A DNA stretch of 64,000 bases from positions 16,909,448-16,973,447 of the forward strand of contig OX352293.1 of NCBI GenBank assembly GCA_947086415.1, given 5' to 3'. Under the pieces are notes generated by a model that was given only the letters and a program-made list of their open reading frames with translations, searched no databases and was not told where the DNA came from. The position numbers were made by a program, and so were the translations under genes. Shown here in pieces: positions 58,301-64,000 of the stretch; within the stretch, counting starts at the first letter, position 1; each line of letters starts with the position of its first letter. The stretch comes from Pammene aurita (lineage: Eukaryota; Arthropoda; Insecta; Lepidoptera; Tortricidae).

Positions 58301-61300
58301 ACCTCGCAGCTCTCACTGGATTTTCATTATCATCTGCTTTCCCACTACTACTACCCCAGGGAAGAAATGCCTAGCTATATCCAGTGACATGTAGCCATAC
58401 GATAAATAAAGATCTTAAAGATACAAAATAATGCGTAGTTCTTCAAGAAGACATATCAAAACAGCTTGAGAGACAGATAATGTAATTGTTTAATTATAAA
58501 GTAAAATAAATCCTAATCTGACTGCTTCACAAAACGTTTGATATGTTTTCCTACCTAAACCGTGTCTTATGAATGTTAGATGATTTTGTAGTAGTTTTTT
58601 GGTTTGGGCCATGCATCTTTGTCCGTCATATATCTATAGTCCTCGAACCTGCAATAACCCTTTGACATTAATGACATTTTTAAATATTTCTTAAGAGCGG
58701 GTAAAGGTAAATTTAAAACATCGACGGGTAACATGTTATAAATATGAACAACTTGACCAAAAAATTACAAATTATTTCAATACCAAATTTCATCTAAATA
58801 CGTACAGTGGTTATTGGTTGCTTCTTCCCCATGTAAACTTCCACCCCTTTTGCATCCGCTTAAGGGATAATTTCCGAGGTAAAACTATTTTATTTCCTTT
58901 TCCAGAGCTCAAATTATCTCCATACCAAATTTTATCTAAATCGATTCTGCGGTTAATAATTCCCTATACAAATTTCCAACTCCCTTTTCACCCCTTTAGG
59001 GTTGATTTTCGGGGTGAAAACTATGCTTTGTCCTTTCTTGAGACCCATACTATACCAAATTTCATCTTTATCAGTTCAGCGGTAAAAAATCCTCATACCA
59101 ACTTCCAACCCCCTTTTCACCCCCACAAGGGTTTATTTTCGGGATGAAAACTATTCTGTCGTTTCTCGGGACTCAAATTATCTCCATACTAATTTCTATT
59201 CAAAAATTCTCCATACAAACTTTCAACCCCCTTTTCACCCCCTCCAGGGTTGATTTTCGGGATGAAAACTATTCTGTCCTTTCCCGGGACTCAAACTATC
59301 TCTACACAAAATTTCATCAAACTCCGTTCAGCCGTTTTCACGTGATGCGCGGTCAAATAAACAGACAAACAGATACTTAAACAGATAAACAGACAAACAG
59401 ACAAAAATTCTAAAAATTGTTAGAACGTGTTCTTTTATCGATTCTAAGTATCCCCAGACAACTTTTTTTCGAATATGTTCCATGAACAGACTTTCGACCC
59501 TCTTCAGCTTTATTATATGTATAGATAGATAGTTTTTATTGAAAGTACCTTTCAGGCTTCACTTCCATTATTTTTTTCAAATTTTTTGGACCTACGGTTC
59601 TAAAGTAAGATGGGGGGGGGGGGGGCTTTTTTGAAGATGAAACTATCCTTTGTCCTTTCTCGAGACCCATACTATCTCTATACCAATTTTCATCTAAATC
59701 AGTTCAGCGGTAAAAAAATCCTCATACCAACTTCCAACCCCCTTTTCACCCCCACAAGGGTTTGAAAACTATCCTATGTCGTTTCTTGAGACTCAAATTA
59801 TCTCCATACTCCTCCTACGCCTCCTACCCACCTCCTCCTAGGGCCTCCTAGTCCTAGCCCAGTCGGTAGTGATCCTGCCTATGAAGCAGGAGGTCCCGGG
59901 TTCCTACTGTGGGCCTAGGTCGATTTTTGTAAGATTGTCCTATAATATTTATTTATTTATTATTTATTTATTATACTCATTTCTATCTAAATCGTTTCAG
60001 CGGTTAAAAATTCTCCATACAAACTTTAAACCCCATTTTCACCCCCACCAGGGTTGATTTTCGGGATTAAAACTATATATTATCCTTTCGCGGGACTCAA
60101 ACTATCTCTATACAAAATTTCATCAAAATCCGTTCAGCCGTTTTCACGTGATGCGCGGTCAAATAAACAGACAAACAGATAAACAGACAAAAATTCTAAA
60201 AATTGTTGGAACGTGTTCTGTTATCGATTGTAAGTATCCCCAGCCAACTTTTTTTCGATTATCTTCCATGTACAGACTTTCGACCCTCTTCAGCTGTATT
60301 ATATGTATAGATTCTGATTAATTATGGATATTTTCAGGAAGACACGACGTTACAAGTAATAGTCGGTAATAAGGAAGGAGTAATAGAGCCTAACAGTGTT
60401 ATAACCTTTCCAGTTACTATACGAACATGCGTTCTTGGGGTTCAGGAGTATATGATCAGGTTACATTTTATAATTATAACAGATTACAAAACAGGAGTCT
60501 TCACGTATATGTATAATTTGCAAGATATGTATAAAGGAATACGAGTAAGTGTAATAATCTGGCTGACCGGTCAGTCAGATTATTAAACTTACTCGTATTT
60601 ATTCCTCAGGCCTGAGTTAAATTCTAGTTACCGTATATGTAAATTACTATGTCTGTGGGTGGAAATTATATGTCATATTTATTTGTCAGCATGACGCATA
60701 TGCTGAGGTCAACTGATGCAATGTTCATTCGCTACATACCAGGTGCTACGGCGTAGCACTTCGTAGAGCTTTTGTGCCTTTCGAAAACAAACCGTGGCCT
60801 CCTTCTTTCTTAGTTTTAGTCATTTTAGGAGATCTCCTAGTCTTTCTTTTCTAGCAGCTAACAAATTTAGCAGTATCGTTGACGAAAGTACGTGTAACAC
60901 CAATACTATTTCAATAGATGTACTGTAGTTTAATACTAATACGTCAAATGAACGGTTTTATGTTTGCTTGCTTAGTGTAAATGTATTTTGAGTGTATTCC
61001 CATCTGTGCCCTCCCGAGACAGAAGGGAATAGCCTGAATAGGTTTTTCATAGTAGGTAATCATTCACATTAGTGCCCGCGATCGGGATACCGCATCAGAC
61101 CGAAGTGGGGACAGATGGGGATACACCGTATTATATTAAATCCAAAACATGTTTTCAGGATAAACATATTCGGATTGTCAAAACCCGTGGACATATGCCA
61201 CGTGTTAGAGTGTGGTGTCCGGCCAATCGTCACTTGTAGTCCTATGGCCCTGCACTGGGGTCAAGTGAAGCTGCTTACTAGGTCACGGAAGGCTGTCACT

Positions 61301-63440
61301 CTATGCAATGATTCTCCGGTCGTTGTGCATTTCAAAGCCTCTGTGGTATGTCAATGATTCATATTTATTAAACAGCAAAAAATTACGTACATAAATGCAG
61401 AATAATAAACGAACCGCAAATTTAAGGATTTACTACACTGATTCAAACACATAAAAAGAAAAAATATGTGTCCCAAAATTAGTTATTCTCGAATTTAACA
61501 AGTACTCAACTAATTTAGGTATCATTTACCTACCTACATATGATTGAGTTATAATTATAAGGTAACTAGTGAACACCCAACCAAATGTTATATGGCTATT
61601 TATTATCCGTGTTGTAAACTGTAATATATTATGAATTGCAGTTAAATCGCGATGGTAGATGGCAGATCCAGCCGAGCGAGGGAGAAATCGAGGCCGAGGG
61701 CGAAACGGATTTATGTATAACACTCTATCTCGTCGACGCCGACACGTACGTTAACAAAGCTGTGGTTCAGTTGGAGAGAGTGAAGGACATTGTGGGTGGT
61801 GTTATTTATTATTCGCATATATACCTACCCTCGTGTTAATGTTTGGTTACGTCTTATATAAAAATATTTCAGCTCATCCCTCTGTCAGCTACTGGAGTGG
61901 GAACAAGCATTGTGGTTGGTGAGCTACGAGATCGAGTAATGCTTGGGCGTCATTTTACTAATTTGCAACTTGATTGCAAAGTAGATATGGAAAATAAAGG
62001 AACGCGAATGCATGTTTTAGAATGGAGCGAACATTACAAAGCACCTAAGATGAAACCGCTAACTGCGTAAGATTCACAATAAACACCATTTTTAATGAAT
62101 ATGGTACTAAATGTTTATTTTTCTAACTATAACGATTTTTTAGAGGATTCTTTAAACTGGAACCTAAAAATTTCAAAATGGCCGCTGCAGAAAAAATGGA
62201 ATTGACAATAACAGGAGTTTCTCATAAAGTAGCGCTTGTCAAAGAAATGTGGTATTTAGTAGGTAGCGTGGAGGGCATAAATAAAAAAGAACTTTTATTG
62301 GAGTGTGAAATAATGGCTGAATTTGTGGATCCAAAAATAGAAGTGTCGACATCACTTTTGGAGTTCCGATATGATTTTGGTCCATACAGCGAATATTACA
62401 AATTAACCGGTAAATTATGTTATTTTTTGTTAAATATCATTGTGCTGTAATTGTAAAAGAATAACATAAACATGTGTTCATTACAGAAATAGTAACGATT
62501 AAAAACGTATCTAAATTGCCTTTGGATATGGACATCAACATTAAACCTCCTTTTGCAATTATTAAAAAGAAGAACACGTATAAGATTGATAAGGAGGATG
62601 TAAACATGTGTGCGTGCATTCATTATCGAGATAGTGATTTGAACATTGCAAAAATTCTTGAAACTGGCGCCAAGCAATCAAAAATATTCATAGACTATTT
62701 AACTTTAAAACCAGTAGAACCGCTAAGAAAAGGCCCGCTTAACTTCTTTCAAGATATAAATAAAATTAAAATGGCATTTCATTTAACCCAAAGTGTCGAA
62801 GAGCGTCTAGAAGATCAAGAAATAATGAAGTTACAGGTTTTGTTTGACACTACAAAACACATTAATTTTAAATCGAGAATATATAGTGATTCCATGAAAA
62901 TACAATTTAAAGGACATAAAAACAAGGTAAATACTTTTACGTCACACCTAGCCATAATGTGAGTTTTATCGCACGCTACGCGTACGGTAAAACTCGCATT
63001 ATGCCCAGGTGGAGACGTAAAATTGTGTACTCACCACGGGCAGTAAAAAAGAAAGCCCTCTATCGCATATTTACAACCCTCGCCTGCGGCTCGGGTTACA
63101 AATACCTGCGATTTCGGCCTTTCTTTCTTTTACAGCCCTTGGTAAGTAATGTACTATTTTCTGCAAACTCCATATTCGCCTTCCAATAAGTAATAACCTA
63201 CTTATCAGCATACTCCTGACCTGATGCCATTAAATAACTGATCTTTTTTTATAGGATTCTGTTAAAATAATTGGAAGAATACATTTCCCCAACGTATTGT
63301 TGACTTCACCACGAATAGACTTTCAATGCATTATTAATGACAGTATCGATTGCAAAACAATAAAATTACAAAACCCAACACCGCTGCTAGTCTGCTTCAG
63401 GTTCCAATGGAAAAAATGTATTATTAGTAGTAATGTCATG
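43257..63440 (+). CDS. HYDIN: HYDIN-like axonemal central-pair protein, N-terminal 1,226 codons, 3' end off window
   Basis: Nineteen exons in continuous phase: 43257-43352, 43662-43877, 48883-49081, 51067-51205, 51818-51942, 52078-52260, 52451-52659, 53211-53448, 53818-54022, 54908-54975, 55067-55287, 55972-56205, 60338-60459, 61159-61345, 61642-61791, 61873-62066, 62144-62409, 62487-62926, 63255-63440. The spliced protein follows vertebrate HYDIN in order, including the N-terminal PSxYxxEMxM block, LFDFPD, the WPN-K/S-S block and GRIHFPN, and it consists of successive ASH/MSP-type beta domains. Family knowledge: HYDIN sits on the C2b projection of the axonemal central pair and is needed for ciliary and flagellar beating. 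Insects use motile axonemes in sperm and chordotonal neurons. Full-length HYDIN is about 5,000 residues, so roughly three quarters lies to the right. Confidence 0.93.
43662..43877 (+). CDS. HYDIN: HYDIN exon 2: conserved N-terminal block
   Basis: 72 codons. PSEYEKEMKMSTQERL matches the hallmark start of HYDIN proteins, followed by LVFQNFKPNE, the first ASH domain. Donor AAG|GTTAGT, phase 0. Confidence 0.93.
44120..46731. mobile_element. hAT-type element, 2.6 kb, 8-bp target duplication
   Basis: Ends CAGTGGCGTAG and CTACGCCCCTG. The direct repeat GTTCCCGG lies at 44112-44119 and 46732-46739. Both subterminal regions carry GTGCCCTGGGCGC. No transposase frame is visible inside, so it is non-autonomous or eroded. 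It contains a nested inverted repeat at 46268-46388 (CAGCCGACTATATTGTGGTG and partner). It occupies most of HYDIN intron 2. Confidence 0.87.
47240..47645 (+). repeat. GC-rich dispersed element, probably LINE 3' region
   Basis: GC-rich stretch in an AT-rich intron, with overlapping open frames on both strands but no homology. TAATTGGCCATCCAGAGGGC and AAGTGATAAAGTGCATAACG look like a moth retroelement end. Family not certain. Confidence 0.4.
47669..47918. mobile_element. foldback element, 250 bp
   Basis: TTTAGGTATTTAAATAAAAG at the left and its reverse complement at the right (47882-47905), plus an inner hairpin CTACCCTCAA...TTGAGGGTAG. Confidence 0.75.
48078..48312. mobile_element. TIR element, about 235 bp
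   Basis: GTAGGGTAATTGTGCTAGTT at the left; AACTAGCACAATCACTCTAC at the right. Confidence 0.75.
48883..49081 (+). CDS. HYDIN: HYDIN exon 3
   Basis: Follows a 5-kb repeat-filled intron. It begins ASTYLTMIYKESSLFF and contains SRLAPGISVTFNVTFLP and DYAHKVTF, matching HYDIN KVAPG...ILFTPEENKDYAHTLT. Donor TTTG|GTAAGA, phase 1. Confidence 0.93.
49154..49818. repeat. 'AGGGTTCCGTA...CCGGCC' family, copy 2 (inverted)
   Basis: Begins AACCGGCCAAGAGCGTGTCG and ends CGGACGGACGGACAGACATG...CTACGGAACCCT, the reverse of 541-1147. Confidence 0.75.
50360..51025. mobile_element. TIR element abutting HYDIN exon 4
   Basis: ATAGGGCAGATGCCCTGG at the left against CCGGGGCATCTACCCTAC at the right. The right end is about 40 bases from the exon 4 acceptor. 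Confidence 0.65.
51067..51205 (+). CDS. HYDIN: HYDIN exon 4
   Basis: Continues in phase 1 and contains PLFDFPDEISI, matching HYDIN ILDFPDKLNF, then VQNIGSTSAGF. Donor AAATG|GTAAGT, phase 2. A MITE-like repeat ends about 40 bases upstream of the acceptor. Confidence 0.93.
51420..51775 (-). pseudogene. RTE-like LINE C-terminal fragment, copy 2
   Basis: Minus strand RQRTKVTNIALKVSKLKWQW and ADHVCRRTDNRWSK, colinear with 1613-2035 and ending in the same ATG-repeat tail (51425-51440). Sits 43 bases before HYDIN exon 5. Confidence 0.85.
51818..51942 (+). CDS. HYDIN: HYDIN exon 5
   Basis: CPFTMQPKSAHLNPNETVQI matches HYDIN RPFSIEPAIGTLNVGE. Acceptor TTTTCAG, donor ACCG|GTAAGT, phase 1. Confidence 0.92.
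52078..52260 (+). CDS. HYDIN: HYDIN exon 6
   Basis: TGEIFKIRLFGSTFLVSIEL matches HYDIN TGEKVFVSLYGAAIDMNI. Donor CACG|GTACTC, phase 1. Confidence 0.92.
52451..52659 (+). CDS. HYDIN: HYDIN exon 7
   Basis: Acidic/helical insert (DFDEKVTLANIFYELKRSE) matching the charged linker of HYDIN, then FQHAHFSITPI, matching VFTVEPL. Donor ATT|GTAAGT, phase 0. Confidence 0.9.
52943..53078. mobile_element. MITE, 136 bp
   Basis: TAGTGTCGCTTAACTTCAAA at the left; TTTGAAGTTAAGCGACTCTA at the right. Lies in HYDIN intron 7. Confidence 0.85.
53211..53448 (+). CDS. HYDIN: HYDIN exon 8, GC donor
   Basis: QGKLWPNKSTELTITFNPKA matches HYDIN EGDVWPNSSAEITVYFNPLE. The end (EIVAINRG) matches EAILYNKG. The only donor that keeps frame and homology is AGGG|GCAAGTAC, a GC-AG intron leaving phase 1. 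Confidence 0.9.
53818..54022 (+). CDS. HYDIN: HYDIN exon 9
   Basis: Starts in phase 1 (G+GT gives Gly, then HINGVIVYQD). It contains CLRPGERDIFVISFSNSNQG, an ASH strand pair. Donor TTGAA|GTAAGG, phase 2. Confidence 0.9.
54075..54665 (+). repeat. tRNA-derived SINE split by a MITE
   Basis: Head and body at 54075-54237, tail (TATCGTCGTCTAGTACCC...) at 54580-54665. The interruption is the element at 54238-54579. Without it the SINE reads like 14750-14990. Confidence 0.88.
54238..54579. mobile_element. TA MITE, 342 bp, nested in SINE
   Basis: CAGTCTGTAAATTTTATACG at the left and CGTATAAAATTTACACACGG at the right, flanked by TA on both sides. Confidence 0.88.
54908..54975 (+). CDS. HYDIN: HYDIN exon 10 (short)
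   Basis: 68 bases, too short for a simple ORF scan. It encodes GEVIYPSVRFSTPSLDFGVV, matching HYDIN CVIGPTFHFNVPALHFGDV. Acceptor ATTTCAG, donor CTTG|GTAAAA. Both phases fit. Confidence 0.9.
55067..55287 (+). CDS. HYDIN: HYDIN exon 11
   Basis: GVPKTLEFEVINESIVDVGA through WPREFDIQPAKIYMGPQ, matching the HYDIN segment ending KEFTISPDCGTIRPQ. Donor AGG|GTTTGT, phase 0. Confidence 0.9.
55640..55800 (+). pseudogene. LINE C-terminal zinc-knuckle fragment
   Basis: Plus-strand frame CRMCGEEDETMKHLMCECHA (55708 on) is the typical last domain of R1/jockey-type ORF2. Frames are broken on both sides. Lies in HYDIN intron 11. Confidence 0.7.
55972..56205 (+). CDS. HYDIN: HYDIN exon 12
   Basis: VTLTANLIRANQTSLELEIN continues the strand begun in exon 11, then CFLDFPYQYEIEIKANEITG, matching HYDIN CFLKYPYEKTLQLANQDDLPG. 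Donor GAA|GTAAGT, phase 0. Confidence 0.93.
56320..56470 (+). repeat. tRNA-derived SINE
   Basis: GTGCCCGGGTAGCCTATTGG head, then TGGTCACTTTTTC and ATATGACATCTATTTCAGTT, the tail shared with 5534-5835. Confidence 0.7.
56520..57075 (+). repeat. dispersed element beginning 'CTAGCTGTGCCCGCGGC'
   Basis: ACTAGCTGTGCCCGCGGCTC is the typical start of an abundant arthropod repeat. The right end (57036-57075) is the AGGGTTCCTAGTTGACTACG end of the 49154 family. A long G-run lies near 56960. Confidence 0.6.
57217..57447. mobile_element. TIR element, about 230 bp
   Basis: CCTCGTTCGCACGAGAG at the left; CTCTCGTGCGAACCGGGCC at the right. Confidence 0.75.
57720..57965. repeat. T-rich low-complexity tract
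   Basis: TTTTT/CACTT-type simple sequence. The 102-codon Phe-rich open frame over it (57753-58061) is composition-driven. Confidence 0.8.
58189..58415 (+). repeat. copy of the 9495-9720 family
   Basis: Near full-length match to 9495-9720, ending CCATACGATAAATAA. Confidence 0.8.
58740..60312 (+). repeat. duplicated repeat block with internal 130-140-bp units
   Basis: Units reading TTTCACCCC...GGGTTGATTTTCGGG...TTATCTCCATACC...TTCAGCGG recur about four times in 58800-59340 and three times in 59630-60130. Both blocks end GCCGTTTTCACGTGATGCGC, (ACAGACAA)n and GACTTTCGACCCTCTTCAGC. A truncated SINE (head 59846-59901 joined to tail 59905-59955) and a G-run (59612-59625) are embedded. Confidence 0.75.
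60338..60459 (+). CDS. HYDIN: HYDIN exon 13
   Basis: EDTTLQVIVGNKEGVIEPNS and SVITFPVTIRTCVLG match HYDIN GVISPSSTIHIPLVLETQVTG. Acceptor TTTTCAG, donor ATCAG|GTTACA, phase 2. It follows a 4.1-kb intron of nested repeats. Confidence 0.9.
60536..60605. repeat. 70-bp near-perfect palindrome
   Basis: GGAATACGAGTAAGT...GCTGACCGGTCAG...ACTTACTCGTATTTATTCC, centred on ACCGGT, in HYDIN intron 13. Confidence 0.9.
61159..61345 (+). CDS. HYDIN: HYDIN exon 14
   Basis: INIFGLSKPVDICHVLECGV, then MALHWGQVKLLTRSRKAVTL, matching the HYDIN block QVDFGNIYVLKDSSRILNL. Donor GTG|GTATGT, phase 0. Confidence 0.9.
61642..61791 (+). CDS. HYDIN: HYDIN exon 15
   Basis: RWQIQPSEGEIEAEGETDL matches HYDIN LWTIEPNEGMVPPETDV. 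The donor chosen is ATT|GTGGGT, which keeps phase 0 and homology (KDI-LIPLSATG versus YRIPVQASG). Confidence 0.87.
61873..62066 (+). CDS. HYDIN: HYDIN exon 16
   Basis: LIPLSATGVGTSIVVGELRD, then LGRHFTNLQLDCKVDMENKG, matching HYDIN ASGTGSTIVSDKPF and LGAHFSLDTHYYHFKLINKG. Donor ACTGC|GTAAGA, phase 2. Confidence 0.92.
62144..62409 (+). CDS. HYDIN: HYDIN exon 17
   Basis: GFFKLEPKNFKMAAAEKMEL, then CEIMAEFVDPKIEVSTSLLE, matching HYDIN VNITCEFVAPLIQLSTKQL. Donor ACCG|GTAAAT, phase 1. Confidence 0.92.
62487..62926 (+). CDS. HYDIN: HYDIN exon 18
   Basis: EIVTIKNVSKLPLDMDINIK matches HYDIN PLAIKNISTLPVNLLLSTSG. A longer, less conserved lysine-rich section then runs to FKGHKNK. Donor AAG|GTAAAT, phase 0. 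Confidence 0.92.
62940..63160. mobile_element. composite inverted-repeat element in HYDIN intron 18
   Basis: Two adjacent foldbacks: CATAATGTGAGTTTT with AAAACTCGCATTATG, and TACTCACCACGGGCAGTAAA with TTTTACAGCCCTTGGTAAGTA. Ordinary intronic MITE-like DNA. Confidence 0.7.
63255..63440 (+). CDS. HYDIN: HYDIN exon 19 (last in window)
   Basis: DSVKIIGRIHFPNVLLTSPR and QCIINDSIDCKTIKLQNPTP match HYDIN SLDLRGEVHYPNLSF and GCILNDTELIRYVTI. Donor ATG|GTAAGA, phase 0. The gene continues beyond 64000. Confidence 0.92.
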
Positions 63441-63627
63441 GTAAGATAATCATTCTAAATAAATACTTGGAAATTTGGAATTCTAATGATATTTTAGCAA
63501 TCTTTATGTAGGAGGGTTTCAAAACGATAATCGTTAATAATTAAATAACACACATGAATTGCATTTGATAACTATGCATACATTGTTAATTAACGATATA
63601 CGTTTTCAAATTGTTACCGGAGTCTTA

Positions 63628-64000
63628 CGAGGGTTGCTACTTATATATCCGGAAACAAAAAAACAAACAAACGTACACGGCTGAAAATGGTTTTATTGTT
63701 TTTCAAAGTATTCCCCTTGATGATCTATGCACTTTTGCATTCGCGTGAACCAATTTTTAAAGCACTTCTGCCACTCCGCCTGAGGTACCTCCATAACGTG
63801 TTGTTTGAATGCGTCGACAGCATCTTCAGCGGTCGAAAATCGTTGGCCGCGTAATTTATTCTTTATATTTGGAAATAAATAAAAATCGTTGGGTGCCAAG
63901 TCAGGGCTGTACGGCGGATGACCCGTTAATTCCACATTTTGACCCTCCAAAAATAGAGTTGTTTCGCGTGACGTATGACAGCTGGCATTGTCATGATGAA
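63628..64000 (-). mobile_element. mariner (DD34D) element, 3' half, cut by window edge
   Basis: The minus strand encodes HHDNASCHTSRETT, then HPPYSPDLAPNDFYLFP, with 34 residues between the second and third catalytic Asp, and stops at 63693. The inverted-repeat end CGAGGGTTGCTACTTATATA follows TA at 63626-63627. The first Asp and N-terminus lie beyond 64000. The visible frame is unbroken. Confidence 0.9.

Overview
This looks like a nuclear genomic window from a moth or butterfly (Lepidoptera). The evidence is short GT-AG-spliced exons in an AT-rich background and a dense load of repeat types familiar from lepidopteran genomes: tRNA-derived SINEs, jockey- and RTE-like LINE fragments, Tc1/mariner and hAT elements, and many TA-flanked MITEs. 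No repeat library was available, so family names rest on visible motifs.

Two large host genes lie head to head. The left gene (minus strand, 4081-40346, running off the left edge) is a HOIP/RNF31-type RBR E3 ligase, most likely the orthologue of insect LUBEL, the linear-ubiquitin ligase. Sixteen coding exons join without a phase break into 2,186 codons. In order they give a GTPQ-repeat N-terminus, a B-box-like zinc finger, proline-rich linkers, an NZF (RanBP2-type) finger, a repeated SPPR-motif exon, an Arg/Glu helix, a HOIP-like UBA region, a 1,003-codon disordered exon and the first RING. The IBR, RING2 and LDD regions must lie beyond base 1.

The right gene (plus strand, 43257-63440, running off the right edge) is HYDIN, the giant ASH/MSP-domain protein of the axonemal central pair. 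Nineteen exons (1,226 codons) follow vertebrate HYDIN segment by segment from its N-terminus. The two starts are about 2.9 kb apart. The interval holds GC-rich sequence suited to a LUBEL promoter or 5' exon and a weak RFX-like site near the HYDIN start. The genes are not obviously related in function (ubiquitin signalling versus motile cilia).

Layout: 0-4 kb LUBEL intron with LINE pieces and an 11-copy 93-bp array made of a SINE tail; 4-15.6 kb RING1, giant and UBA exons with a 1.5-kb minisatellite; 15.6-20.2 kb intron carrying a complete DD41D Tc1/mariner element with about 700-bp inverted repeats; 20-30.3 kb mid-gene exons plus a decayed jockey element; 30.3-40 kb a 9.8-kb first coding intron with hAT and TA MITEs, a 1-kb tandem duplication and a 3-kb inverted 200-bp satellite; 40-43.3 kb divergent promoter region; 43.3-64 kb HYDIN exons with introns full of MITEs, a 2.6-kb hAT-type element and a mariner at the right edge.

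No prokaryote-type system, CRISPR array or convincing new gene family is visible. The points most worth a second look are the intact DD41D element, the inverted satellite, the SINE-tail array, the paralogous empty site that proves a MITE insertion, the giant disordered LUBEL exon and two GC-AG introns.
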